DNA of 64,000 bases from Akebia trifoliata (GCA_017979445.1 CM030718.1:17028760-17092759); one strand, 5' to 3'. Counted from the first letter of the stretch, positions 11,560-23,553 are shown. Numbers and translations are program-made. Notes: generated by a model not told the origin, from the sequence alone.

Positions 11560-12135
11560 ACATTAAGCGTGGGTCCCATCTCTCTGACATTACATCACAA
11601 TGGTCATAATTTTCTCTGTTATTCCCTCATAATGGACACTCTTCTAAACCTTGGTTACATAATCTATGTGCTGGGACATCTTTACTGTTGGGATTGTGAA
11701 TTTGGCCATGTGTAACTGATTTCATGACTCAAAGTGTGAATGTTGAACTCAAATTCTACATGAATTTTCCTACATGCCAATTTGCTAACAAGGGTTCTCA
11801 TTGGATTTCTTTCCAACAGGCCATTTGCTGCTTCACTTACTACTGTGCTGGCTTCTGTTATTTGGGCTATAACAGTTGATTCTTTCATAACAACTATCTT
11901 GTTAGCAGGTTGATCGCTCTGTTGTGTTATTCATGTGATCCCTACTGGCTTTGAAAAACCTACTAATTAGTCCTCTTGGCTATGAGAGACAATACTGTCT
12001 TCATTGTGACATCTCGATCAGGATTGGCTCCCTTTCTCTGACGAGAGCTCAAATGATCAATGGATATATGGAGGACTGTCTTTTTACATATGATGAAGAC
12101 AGAAATTTGGACTTATCTTGCATCTGAAACAACGC
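11560..12135 (+). pseudogene. Truncated PPR gene fragment (duplicate of 960-1990)
   Basis: Collinear with the upstream region and first part of the intact PPR gene. It retains matches to TTAGCAGGTT.ATCGCTC.GTTGT, TATTCATGTGATCC.TACTGGCTT and ATGGATATATGGAGGACTGTCTTT. The start region lacks the PPR start codon, and the frame is broken by deletions and stops; for example, the Arg codon after ACTGGCTT has become TGA. The similarity stops near 12135, at the equivalent of PPR codon ~195, and everything downstream of the gene up to block B is missing. Confidence 0.85.
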
Positions 12136-12189
12136 CACACAGGCAACTGGAAAATCCTTGCAACTGGTCCATTTAGTCACAAAATGCGC

Positions 12190-13135
12190 GTAGCTGAAAG
12201 AATGGAGGATTGTGTCAAATACAACATTTGTTTTTTACCGAAGATGTGACGAGGCATTGGAGCATCTATTCATGGCATGCGACTATGCTAGAGAAATATG
12301 GAAAAAGAGTTCTCAGGAAGTGTTTGCACCACAGGAATTGCTCGGACTGGGAAGAGGAGATCCAATGGGTTTTCATGCACTTTAAAGGATCAAATGTGGC
12401 TAACTCTATTAAGGAGGCTGCTTTTTTTGGATTTATATTCTCATGTTTGTCAGGAGAGGTTCCGACGAATACATCAGAACCATTACAACCCTTTGTAGAT
12501 TGTACTTCACATGATCAAAAAGACATTCAGATGAAATTCTCTAATCAGAGTCCGAAGGTGGAGGACACCGAGCGTAATAGAGCTTTGCTTGAATCTTGGG
12601 GGATTCAAACATCCTACCATGTAAATAAGGTGTGGTGCAGATGGCAAGGACCTGATCAAGGCACTTCACTGGCTATCTCAAATGGATTGTACTTAGAAAA
12701 TAGAGGAGGATGGGTTCATTATTAGGGTCACATCAAGTAATGATTGCTTGCAAGACGGGGGCCTTAGACCCAAATCGATAATTCATCATGAGCTCCAAGG
12801 AATATGAGAAGGAATGAAACTAGACCTTGATCATGGATTCTCATGCAGGTGCAACAATGGTCAATGGGAGCCCCTCTGGTATGAAAAAACATATTTTATT
12901 GAAATTGAGAAGATGATATCCAGTTTTTTCTCTATAGATTTTGTTCATATTTATAGAGAGGCAATTAGGGTTGCTGATTTTCTAGCAGCTTATGTAAAAA
13001 TTGTTGGAAACATAGAGCTCTCTAGTGAAGAGCTAGGTGTTGAAGAGGGTAGGGAGGGTAGATTGTACCTTCATTGTAGTTCTAGTTGGAGTTTGTCTGA
13101 AAAAAAACTCCACAAATTAATAATCTTCTAGTCAT
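12190..13135 (+). pseudogene. LINE (non-LTR retrotransposon) fragment: RT zinc-binding and RNase H-like region
   Basis: Around 12245-12310 one frame reads CDEALEHLFMACDYAREIWKK. This is the zf-RVT pattern (C..C....E...HLF..C..A...W) that follows the reverse transcriptase in plant LINEs. Further on, at about 12890-13060, a frame reads FVHIYREAIRVADFLAAY, the end of the plant LINE RNase H (H..RE.N..AD.LA). Frames change between the two. It replaces most of the duplicated PPR gene, lying between blocks A and B. It is inactive. Confidence 0.65.
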
Positions 13136-13164
13136 AAGTTATGTTCAGGGCCCCCATAGTCATA

Positions 13165-14180
13165 CAAAATGACACTTTTTTTTTTTTTTTTTTGAAAAAA
13201 GTTGCGTTTAAAACACACTGTACCTCTAGCGAATAAAAATGATTAAATAACATGTTAACATGTCTTTACATTTTAAACACGTTTTTGTGGGCTTGTGGCT
13301 AATTTGTTTTGTTGTTTTATGTTTGTGATTTTATTTATGAATATTGTTTAGGGTCCCGTTCACCACCCTACGCTTTACCAAACGTGTTTTGTCCTACATG
13401 GGTTAGAAGTTTTGGAATAGGCTGATTTTTGGTGAGGATGATCTCTATGGTGAGATCATCCTCACCAAAAATCAGCCCATTCCAAAACTTCTAACCCCAT
13501 AAAAAATGGTTTACAAAAAATGGACGGTCCACGATTTTTCAGGCTAGAAGTTTTGGAATGGGCTGATTTTTGGTGAGGAGGATCTTCTAATCGTAGAGAT
13601 CATCCTCACCAAAAATCAGCCCATTCCAAAACTTCTAACCCATGTAGGACAAAACACGTTTGGTAAGGCGTAGGCTAAAGTGTAGGGTGTTGAACATTTC
13701 CCTATTGTTTAATGTAGGATTTCATACATAATATAGGATTTGGTGATTCATGAATGTAGTTTAATGTGACATTTAATGAAAATGTCTTGATATTATATTA
13801 TTTTGCTAAAAAAATATGTTGATGGTTAGACTTCTTTTAGCATCATAACTTGTATAATTGTGGAGAAACATTTTATCATGTATAGATATCCAATAATGTA
13901 TTATTTTCTCACTTCAGAATTGTTGATTCTGTAACATCTCCAAACGATTGATTTTAGCTTTAAATATAACAAAACTAGTGATGCTTATTGTAAAACAAAG
14001 ATCATATGATATTGATAACAAATGGGATTGGGTTGTACTATATAATTATCTTTCAAGAATTTGATCAACTATTTTATTAAATATCATCGAGCTTAGATTT
14101 GTTTATTCAAGTAAAACATAAAAATTATGAATTTCCTTGTTGGACATTTGGTCCTATTTAAATACAATGTTGATTTAAAA
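13165..14180 (+). repeat. Segmental duplication, block B (MITE-containing copy)
   Basis: Diverged copy of 4240-4915, described there. It is interrupted by the hairpin element at 13350-13703. Confidence 0.85.
13350..13703. mobile_element. Double-hairpin MITE with ATTGTTT target duplication
   Basis: The outer ends are imperfect inverted repeats: AGGGTCCCGTTCACCACCCTACGC at the left, and AGGGAAATGTTCAACACCCTACAC on the opposite strand at the right. Directly inside these, CAAACGTGTTTTGTCCTACATGG pairs with CCATGTAGGACAAAACACGTTTG. The middle holds two successive palindromes built from TTAGAAGTTTTGGAAT.GGCTGATTTTTGGTGAGGA. ATTGTTT flanks both ends (13343-13349, 13704-13710). The paralogous site near 4410 has a single ATTGTTT, which confirms the insertion. 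A 7-8 bp duplication and short-end similarity suit a hAT-type or similar DNA transposon. There is no coding capacity. Confidence 0.85.
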
Positions 14181-14559
14181 AAAGCCCATAATATATCTAT
14201 TAAAGTGTGGGTATTTAAAAAATTCCCATAATATATCTATAAAAGTGTGGGTGTCGCCGGATGGTAAATCAAAAAGTGACAACAATTGTTTTTTTACAAT
14301 AAGCAAGATTTCATTAGAAAAAGAAGTGGTCAAGATGACGAACAGTACAAAAGAAAAGGCAAAAGCCCCTTGTTTCAAGAGTTAATTGTCCAAATTACAA
14401 ACCCAATCCCACTTTCCCATTAAGTTGTCAAAACTTACTCCACTGAACTCTTTAAACACCGTACTCTAGTAAAATACGAGGGAAAAGATATTCAAAAACG
14501 GCATTTGAAGAATTTCTTACTTCCCTTCAATCACACTCAAGTTCCTCTCCTTTCAAAGG
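14181..14559. other. No gene seen
   Basis: AT-rich. Contains a short tandem duplication of CCCATAATATATCTAT.AAAGTGTGGGT near 14187-14252. Confidence 0.5.
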
Positions 14560-15360
14560 CCCTGATGTACCATGAATGGGAAAAGGCTCCAAAGAAGCCT
14601 CTTTGATCCTTTAAAGCCACATCCCTACTCATGTCAAAAGGTGATCAAGTACAAAACTATGTTCAGCGTACAGCCTTCCAGCCCAAACAAGTCTAAGACC
14701 TAGCTCCACACAAACCAAGTAACCAGGCAAGGTAAGAATTTTCTTGTGGATAATGCACCACATGAAGAAATCAACATTAGGGGGCACTTTAGGCTCCCAA
14801 ATCACTGCTGAAAGTATTACCACTGTATGCCCATTCTCCCCAAGAAGGAACATATACAACGAGAGTTAGCGGAAAACACCCCTTTTTTCGATTCCCAGCC
14901 CACAAGAGGCTATCACTCTCTCCTTGCTGAAAAGGAAAATCCTCTACTTCTCTTAATAAAGAGCTTGCCTCCGCTTCCCAATCATTGAAATTTCTTCTAA
15001 ATCGAAAAATCCCATTAAGTCATATTCCCTGGCCAAACTAAAAGAGGCCTCAATGGAGAGCTCCTTCTGCGAAATCTTATAAAGCTGAGGGAAACGAGAC
15101 TTAAGGATCAACACACCAAACATCTTCCCAAAAATGAATCGAGCACGTCTCTGGAATGTTGACAATGATTTGAGAACCCCTTTCCAGACTCCACACCCAT
15201 AAGGACCTCTAGCCAGGCTGCTTTCCCATTTGTTAGACTTAACACCATACTTATCTGCCACCACTCTCCTCCATAAACTGCTTTCCTCCATTCTAGATCT
15301 CCAGAGCCACTTCGTAATAAGGCAAGGTTCATTTCTTTAAGCCTTCTGAACCCCAAAAGT
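14560..15360 (-). pseudogene. LINE fragment (RT C-terminal part and zf-RVT entry), degenerate
   Basis: On the minus strand the frame near 15290-15170 reads SLWRRVVADKYG, then SSLARGPYGCGVWKGVLKSL, the usual segment after RT in plant LINEs. The next part (RFPQLYKIS, SIEASFSLARE) follows collinearly. The frame near 14800-14750 reads VIWEPKVPPNVDFFMWCIIH..ILTL, which is the start of the zinc-binding domain. Stops and frame changes separate the pieces, and no complete reverse transcriptase is present. Confidence 0.75.
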
Positions 15361-16096
15361 GACTAATATATGTAAATAATGAGAACTAAATTCCTTGGGT
15401 TTGGGGATAACTGATACCTAAGAAAAATCATCTTTTATTGATAGTAATATTTAGTAAGTTTCGTATATCTTTGGATTCAAATATATAACAAAACACAACG
15501 GCGGGTCCCACTCCAGCTAAAAACATTTTTTTTGTGTCAGTGAAGAACAGACGGCTGAGATGGGAAGAAAAGTACAGGTTTAGTAGGGCTTCCTACCATC
15601 TCAGCCATACCTTGGAATTGGAAATTCCATTATTTACTAGGATTGCACGTTGAGGTGTATGCTTTTTGTTAGTGTATGATTCCCTATTTCCATAGAAAAA
15701 TCATTGTTTCCAAAAATATGATCTTCCCATCTTGATGTGAAAATATTCTCTGAATCAACCCCTATGATAATGATTTTCTCGTCAGGGTAGGAAAGTCCTA
15801 ATGTTCTTTTCACACAATTACCTCCGCTCCCAAAACTAAAAACTAACTCTTCTATGATGTTTTCATAGGTGCATTTTCAGAGGAAATCCATTTTCGTATG
15901 ACTTTTTTTTGTAGGAATTTGATTTTCTCGAAAGACATTTTCCTTGGAATCATACATACACCCATAGTGTTACAAGACTCACATATACAGTTGTTCTTCA
16001 ACAATGGAAAATCCAGTCGAAATTGGCATAAATAAAACTGGTTTTGCTCGATACAGTGTATATGACTTCCTTCCTTCACCTAAGGCGGCAGATAAA
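15361..16096. other. Region 3' of the annexin gene; no gene seen
   Basis: AT-rich sequence containing the 3'UTR of the annexin gene (minus strand), with no other recognisable frame. The exact polyadenylation site cannot be told. Confidence 0.5.
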
Positions 16097-18345
16097 TCAT
16101 GATGAAGAAGGAATGGTAGCCAATGCAGCAAGAAAGTCTCTATGATCCCCACTTGGAATGCTTTCACAAATAGCATTTCTTAGCTCCATACCGTGCTTTT
16201 TGCTGAAGACCCTTTGAATCTCATCCATGTCTATGTCCGCCCTACATACCATCACACGTTCCAGCCTCCTCATATTCCTCGTCATTCCTTTCATGCTTCG
16301 GTACAGTGTCTGAAATGTATGATATATTCATGCAGTGAAAGGTAAGATTGCTTATCATGATTCTAAAACTTGTTTGGCCCATTGGGCAATATTTGGAATA
16401 TATATATAGGGGAGTGTTCAAGGGACATAAGTAAAAACATATGTGAAAGCAACCATTTGTCAAAATATGGCTTAGAAGTTTCGGATTGAGCTTATTTTTT
16501 GTGAGGATGATCTCTATGATGAACCCCATCAAAAGTGATTTAGAATGTAGACCGTTGATTTTTATCAATAATTTGAAAATCACTTTTGATGGATTTAGAA
16601 GTTTCAGATTGGGCTGCTTTTTTACGAGGATGATTTTGTCATCATAGAGATCATCCTCACAAAAAATCAGCTCAATCCGAAACTTCTAACCCATATTTTG
16701 AAAAATGATTGTTTGTACATATGTTTTAAGAGTCTCAATCAAGTAAGATGGCCTTTTTCATAAGTGTAGGGACTGTAGAGGTTTGAGAGTTTGTAACCAA
16801 TCTTTATTGTTGATATATAGTGGATAGATCTCCCTCTCCTTTGTGGATGTATGCAATTTGCAGAATCATGTAAATCATTATGTTTTTTTTTTTTTTTTTT
16901 TTAATTTTAAAGATTTACTTCCTGCTTTTGTTATTCTTCTGCAGTAAAACTTATTTTTTAATTGATGGAATTATCGAGTTGAACCAATCTTGGATTATTC
17001 GAATTAGATCGGCCGAGTCAAACTTGACTCCAATTACCAATCTGATCCAAAATAAATGGGTTTGAAAAAACCTGGGTGAGTCTATAGGGAGGAAGTGTGG
17101 TTACCTTTGCATAATAGTTGGGTGGAGTGTAGATACACTTGACAACAGCTCTAAGGGCATCCTCAAATTCCCCATAGGTTTCCTTCTTCAGTGACTGTAA
17201 TCATACATTAGTAAAATAGTCTTTTTATTAGTATCTCAAATTTGCAAGATTTAAAATTCAATTCAATTCAATTAGAATTCCGAAGAAAATTAAAATGAGA
17301 TAGAAGATATGAAATTTACCAAAACAGCTATGCATTTTTGTAACAACCATTTACATATATATATTTTATGTATTTTAACAAAAATCAGTAAAATTTGATG
17401 AATTTAACATTATTATGCTCTTGAGTTGAATGTCGGTAGGTTGATGAGAAATGCAAATAAGTAGAATAGCAAATAGTTGTTTACCTTGGTATAATCATGC
17501 CCATAAATGTGTTTATAGGTTGTGAATGTGAGCCTGAGCTGTAGAATGCTTCTCTTACTGAATATTTCTAACACAACATCTTCCCCAATGCTTCCTCCTC
17601 TTCCCTCTCCTGTTTCATATAGTCTCTTGGCGTCGCACTTGGCTACGTGTTGACTAATGTCCACGTGGTGCGATTTGTGTGATGTTGCCACTGCAATTAG
17701 AATCTATGGTGCCAAATCCATCATTGAAAACATATATGGTTTTAAATGTTTCATAAACCATATATACTTCGTCTTATACAGATCAATTTTTTGGATTTTT
17801 AAGAGTATATCTATGCTGCCACACCAACTTTGGTTTATAACACACAAATTAATGGAATTTTATATATAATACACTAAAATAAGGATATAGACACATCAAA
17901 TGGAGATTCTAGAACAAAAGAAACGAACTGAAATAAAATACACGTTGAGAGCTTCTATTGTCACTCCACCCCAAGATGAGTACTAATTTTTGGGAAATGG
18001 TGGTGTTAGCAAAAGTTGGTGTGGCAATTGCATCTCTCTAAAAAATTTGAGGAAGAAAGTGGGAGCGATGACAGCAATCCATAGTTGCCAACTTTTGAAT
18101 TTTTTTTTCCTCAATCACTCTCACTCTCATAACCAGTCTTTGTAGGACTCGGAGTTTTTCTCATCTAGGTAGAAGAAACCAAAATGAAAGGAGACGTAAA
18201 GAGGCCTAATCGGACCCACACCCTACCCCCACCAGTTGCCAGCTCTAGAGGTCAAAGGGTGTATGCTATTCGTTTGAAAACAAAGTGGTATTTCCAATAT
18301 AGATGAAAATGTAGAGGGCTTCAAAAGGAAATAAATAAAAAAATG

Positions 18346-18378
<33 letters not shown>

Positions 18379-19851
18379 AAGAAAAAGAAGGGAAACGTGC
18401 TCTATTGACCTAATATAGGGCTTCCTTTCTAAATGCCTCCTAATTTTTGGGGATTGTATAATTCAGTTTAATAACTTTTTTCAATTAAATGCCCTCTCAA
18501 CTTAAGAAAAGTTTTAAATACCCAAAATACATTTATCCCTTTTACGTTACTTGAGTTTTTTGTAACATGGCATACTCATCATTTTAAAGATATAGGCATA
18601 ATTTTTTATGTTATTTTGGTGGGTTTCGCTATTTACATATATGCATTTAGGATATTTCTGTCTAATGAAAAGTTCTTCACTTTCAAAAGTAGTGAATTCG
18701 TCACTTTTGCAAACATGGAGACAAATGTAAAAAATAGGGAAAAAAATGTCTTAGATGAAAGAGTACCTTATGATAGGGATGGGATGGATCAGAGCTAATT
18801 ATATCTTGGTCTAACAGCCTCTTGAACTTGCTTCGATAGGCTTGTTTGACAAGCAAGAGATGACTAGACTTTCTAGTTGTGTAAATTTCAATGAGAGTCT
18901 TATAGTTGGTGTCCGCGTGTTCAAGTGCGTTCCTGGCCAAAACTGCGTCATGCTCATGTGGCTCTAGCATCCACAACCATAGGAGAGTGCACATCTATTA
19001 CAAAGGAAAGACTCCGATAAGTATTACATGACAACATATATATATATATATATTATATATATATATATATATAATATATATTTTGATGTTTTATAAAAAA
19101 AGTAAATTCTCAAATAATTATTCAAATTTTCAAAAATATCGAAAATGCTACATGTGTTGATAGAGCTATCACATACTATTGATAAATTGTTAACAAAGTG
19201 TCAACAATACTTGATAATTTTGTCAACACATTCGGAATAAGCAAAAATTCTTGTAGTTATTTGGAAAATTTTCTTTCATAAAAATGGTCATAAGTATTTT
19301 GCAAAAATGAGTTAATCATCTATATTTCTATTAATATTTAAGAAAATGACTCTATTCCCAATTTTATAATTACTTTTGCTTAACCTTTTCATCATCTCGC
19401 CGTTTCAAACTCTTGCCAAAAACTCCACATCATCTTCTTACTATTGAGGTTGTAGAGGATAGATTTGTTTTTTTGTTTTGCAAGAGGTTGAAGACGAGGG
19501 CATTTCGATGGTTTCTTTTATTTTAAAGTCTCTCAATGAAGAGGAAAGTCAAAGAGGGGTAAATGTCTAAATATATATATATATATATTTGGGTGGTGGT
19601 GTTGCAAGTTGTAATTTGTAACTTACCTCATTTCTTGGGTTGCTCACATGATCAGTAGTAATGTTGTGCAGACGATCAACTAAGTCTTTCCCATACATGG
19701 CCTTGTAAGTTTCTCTGATCTGTTGTCGTTCAAGGTTAGTTCTGTAGGCCACGATTCGAATCAAATTATTTAGACGTCCCCATGTCTCATGTATCTCTCT
19801 ACATTCCTTCTCCCAACCTCCTCCTCCCGACGAATTCCAACTATTAGCCAT
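16097..19851 (-). CDS. Annexin, atypical plant type, five exons
   Basis: The coding exons on the minus strand are 19851-19627, 18994-18767, 17703-17485, 17194-17105 and 16309-16097. All introns are GT-AG in phase 0, and the total is 324 aa, close to the family norm of ~315. Annexins are cytosolic proteins of four ~70-residue helical repeats that bind acidic membranes in a calcium-dependent way. Repeat signatures are visible: [19 protein letters not shown] (repeat I), [25 protein letters not shown] (II), [24 protein letters not shown] (III) and [22 protein letters not shown] (IV). The calcium-binding loop G-x-G-T is missing: repeat I has WGRLNN and repeat IV has KGMTRN. The product may therefore bind membranes independently of Ca2+ or have another role. 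The N-terminus ([10 protein letters not shown]) is unusual. The start is the ATG at 19851; upstream in-frame ATGs at 19905, 19884 and 19881 are possible. Intron 4 carries a MITE. Confidence 0.85.
16410..16740. mobile_element. Foldback MITE-like element in annexin intron 4
   Basis: The outer inverted ends are similar: GGACATAAGTAAAAACATATG..AACCATTTGTCAAAATATGG at the left, and AGACTCTTAAAACATATG..AATCATTTTTCAAAATATGG on the other strand at the right. Inside are a palindrome with ATTTAGAAGTTTCAGATTGGG and a second half-copy of the same module, plus a small hairpin ATCAAAAGTGATTT...AAATCACTTTTGAT. The internal module is shared with 8193-8489 and 13350-13703, but the outer ends differ. Confidence 0.7.
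19036..19081. repeat. (TA)n microsatellite
   Basis: Almost pure alternating AT, between annexin exons 1 and 2 (intron 1). A second short AT run lies at about 19569-19590 in the same intron. Confidence 0.9.
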
Positions 19852-20049
19852 TCTAGAGGATCTTACTAAAGTTTCCAACATCATGTATAAATAATATACG
19901 TGCATGCCTTGGAGGCCAAGTAAGGGATTTTACTTTTTCACATTTGAGTTAAGAGTTGGATCCCACCAACGAGAATAGTAGTGAGAGGTTGTTAACCTTC
20001 AATGGGAATAATAATAATAATAATAGTTTCCTCTCTCCTCCCATTTTGG
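19852..20049. other. Region upstream of annexin; promoter not resolved
   Basis: The minus-strand reading upstream of the start contains no TATA box that I would call with confidence. There is a short (AAT)n run near 20008-20024. Confidence 0.3.
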
Positions 20050-21005
20050 TGAATATTTGAGATACCTCCTTATGTTTTCAAACATGTAATTTCAGATACC
20101 CTTATGCTTTCTAAACTATATATTGACATACCACTTGACATGGGTCTTCTCTAATATACTAATAAAAAAGGATGTAAATACCCTTGCGTTCAACTTTTAG
20201 CCAAAAATCTTATTCTTCTTTAAATCAGTCATCTTTTAACCTTAATGGGGGTAAAAATTTTTTACCTGCATCTTCAATCATAAGATTCTATCCACTACTC
20301 TAATGTTCAAAATCTCAACAGGGATAATATTATTAGGTAGGTAGAAGAGATTGGAATTTTAGATAGAAAAATCAAGGATTTTTTACTACGGATTAAGGTA
20401 AGGTTGAAAATGAGGGATAAAAGATAAGGTTGAATGGTTAAAAATAATTTACTATAGAGGTTGAATAATTTGAATATAACATTTATTTTTTTATTTTGAA
20501 AGAAATAAAAATGGAAGAATTTCAGTTAGAAGTTTCAAGTAAGGGTCATGATAATCTGACTCCCTGCATGTGGAATACTCAAAATACTCTCATGACGTGG
20601 CATGTGCTAGAACCATAGATGTTATGCGTCGGGAAACACAACCCCATAAATTTATGATTCTAGCACATCTCACATCAAGATAGTATTTTGAATATGCCAC
20701 CGGGCGGGGGGGGGGGGTTCAAATTATCATTACTCTTCAAATTAAGGGTATAATTAGTTCGTAATAGAGGACTTACCTCAAGGGGGCATATCATCATTTA
20801 AAAAAAAAAAGGAGGGTAATCTCAAATATTTTCCAAAACGTGGAGGGTACGTCTAAATCACATAAAAAGAAATAAAAATCGAAGGTTTTCAGGTTGAGCT
20901 TAATGGTGTTACTAGTTTTTAAGAAGACTGAGGTCAATGGGGGCATGTCATTATTTTAAAAACATGGGGGTATCTCAAATATTCCCCAAACGTGGAGGGT
21001 ATGTC
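20050..21005. repeat. Dispersed repeat with inverted ends (GAATATTTGAGATACC...GGTATCTCAAATATTCC)
   Basis: The left end is GAATATTTGAGATACCTCC and the right end (20967-20990) is its inverse, GGGGTATCTCAAATATTCC; a second inverse copy lies near 20815-20835. The same vocabulary (GAATATTT.A.ATAC.CCC..ATGTTTT, TGACAT.CC..TTGA) recurs at 58560-58800 and 59205-59290. This suggests a high-copy non-autonomous DNA element. It includes a run of G at about 20703-20718. No coding sequence. Confidence 0.5.
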
Positions 21006-21829
21006 TCAAAGATGTTGATGTGACACGTTAGTGAATTATTGTAAAAAGTAAAGGGTTTGTTCATGAAACAAGGTGATGGGTTCCTAGTCGACAATGAGGA
21101 TGAAAAGGGCTCCTTTTCTAAGCTTTTAAAAGAGTCCGCAACCACTAGTTAGGTTATTGTCCCATCACCAATCCTAGTATCTTTATACAACCAAAAAGGT
21201 GGTAACTTCTTCTTCTCAATTGCTTCTTAGTTTTAAAACTCCAAAATTAGACTCCACTTGGACTTCCCATGAGTTTAGTTAAGTAAAAAATTCACGAGTG
21301 GACTTGAATGAGTCAAAGAAAAATATATTAATTTCTTTTTTGCGCTCCACGAAAGTATTATTATATATAGTTGAAAAACTCATTTTAGTTTCTGCCTCAA
21401 TTTGATGCATTTTCGAGCTGACTTGGTTGAATTTCCAAGTTGATTCCATTGAGTTTTGGGGTCAAATCACCCCAAAATCCAGTCAAGTAACTCGACCAGT
21501 TTCTAGTGGACGCCACGAATTTTAAAAGTTTCCATTGCTTTGAGGACACTTTTGCAATATATGTTCATGTATTGCTTCAAGTTACCCAATTAAATGATCT
21601 CAAATGTGTGAATATTGGAAAGTATATTGATTTCTGACACCCCCACTGATACATGCCCGTCCCATAACTGTAGATCATTTGCCTTGGGATATGCATACTC
21701 ATAAATCTTTTTCTTACGTATCCTGAGGCAACTAATCGACAGTTCTGTGATGAGGGTGTGTGTTGGGGGGCGGTGTCGTATTGTCATGATACATTTGGGA
21801 AAGGGTTTATCCCATAGGTGGGAATAATT

Positions 21830-21872
21830 GTCACACCTCAAATTCTAAAACCTACGACTCATTCCTTAATGT
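21830..21872 (-). repeat. Possible LTR terminus (reverse Tekay-like end)
   Basis: TGTCACACCTCAAATTCTAAAAC on the plus strand is the inverse of the ..GGATTTGGGGTGTGACA ends seen at 148 and 11209. No opposite terminus was found, so this is a remnant at best. Confidence 0.35.
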
Positions 21873-23012
21873 AGGACCTGACTCCTCATTCAGAATCTCA
21901 AGTTATGAGAAAAGAAAATGCGAACAACCATTTTGCTCATAAATTAAGTTCATTCTAACATCCTAAATATAGTTATTAATACTTTTAAAATTACCCACAA
22001 AACAAAATAAACTATCTTTCAATGGTCTTATATGTATAACAAAAATACTTCAAAACTTCAATAAAAAAAAGGGTCATTCAAATCACCAAAGCCTCTTGTT
22101 CCCTTATAATGAACACCTCCCGATTTAATAACTCGATGAATGTTACTATACAATCGTTTATCACACTTGAGACCAAACAATCCCTGACGCGTGCAACCCC
22201 CAAACACTACATGATCACAAGTTTTTTTCAGCTTTATACTGTAGTGCTCTCTATTCCCTTCTTATACGCATCGTAACTCAATCTTATTGATCCAGTCATT
22301 GGAATTATGAATCAATTTTTTTTTAATATATACACCATATGAAATTCTTACTAACATAATATTTTCTTTTTTAAATTATTCATGGAAATCAAATAACTGA
22401 TTCGATGCCAACATCTATATCATGATCATACCATGAGTAAAGAAAATATTAAGATAAGTTTATCAAACTAAAATACTAATTTTAATTCAATAAATTTTAC
22501 AACGTCAATAATCATGACATAATCGAAATATTAATCAATCATTAAAATAATATTATATTAACAATATTAAAACTAATTTAGACAACGATAGATGTTGAAA
22601 CAAGTATCGCAACAAGATAATAATTAATGATTTTAATAGAAAAATTCAGAAATCTGAATTTTTTATATTAAAAACTTAATAGAACTTTTGGTTCAAATGT
22701 CTAATAGAAATGAAGTTTTCTAGTTTCAACAAAAATTGTAGAGCTCTTTGTTCTCTTCCCAATGATCTTGATTTCAACCAAATTCGACATTTACATAAAA
22801 AAGTTATGTTTGTTTTTAATAACATAGCGTAGAATACTATTTCATATATTGAATTTATTTATTTATTTTGTATATTATTATTATTATTATTATTTTATAA
22901 AAAAATATAAATACAACATTATCATATCACAATATCATACATTCAAAAAATCAAAACATGAAAATACATGATTTTTATAAAAAATAATTAATTATATTTA
23001 AGAGTTATAACT
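21873..23012 (+). repeat. Long direct repeat, copy 1
   Basis: From CAGAATCTCAAGTTATGAG to TTTAAGAGTTATAAC it is collinear with 23554-24793, with a deletion of about 110 bp near its start relative to copy 2. It is AT-rich and shows no reading frame with a recognisable domain. The two copies could be LTRs of a non-autonomous element or a plain tandem duplication. Confidence 0.75.
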
Positions 23013-23553
23013 ATTGGAGAAACTTCAATCTTAATAAACATGGATCTAGGATTTGATCTTAAACAAAACATAATAATCAAATCGAAAAATAATAAACATA
23101 CACCTTTGGTAATGGGAACCTTTATATCAAAAATAGAAAATTTTGTGTAGAGAGGGGGGGACAACCACCTATTTATAAAAATGATACTACGTTTTTTACC
23201 AATTGTAGAATTCTAGTTTTAAGTGAATACCACTTAAAATTTTAATAGGATATTCACTAATCCATCATATTTGATGTTGGTAACCAATGCTAGATCACAA
23301 ACATGATTTTCAATTTTCCCCGTTATGTTTGGAACAAATTATAATCCAGTATTTATATAAAAATTGTATATGTGAAAAAGCCACAAAATAGTTTTAAGTA
23401 AAAAAATAATAATAATATTCCGACAATCTCTCACTTGGCCTTCACATATAATTGTTCAAAATAATTCAGATAATCTTTAACTATCACCTTCATTAAAAGA
23501 TATCACTAATGATAGATCATGGATATAACAAAGTGCTCATTTGTCAGCCCTAG
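23013..23553. other. Spacer between the two long direct repeats
   Basis: AT-rich and non-coding. Contains AATCTCTCACTTGGCC near 23423-23440, a phrase common in copia-related sequence. No primer-binding site is evident. Confidence 0.4.
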
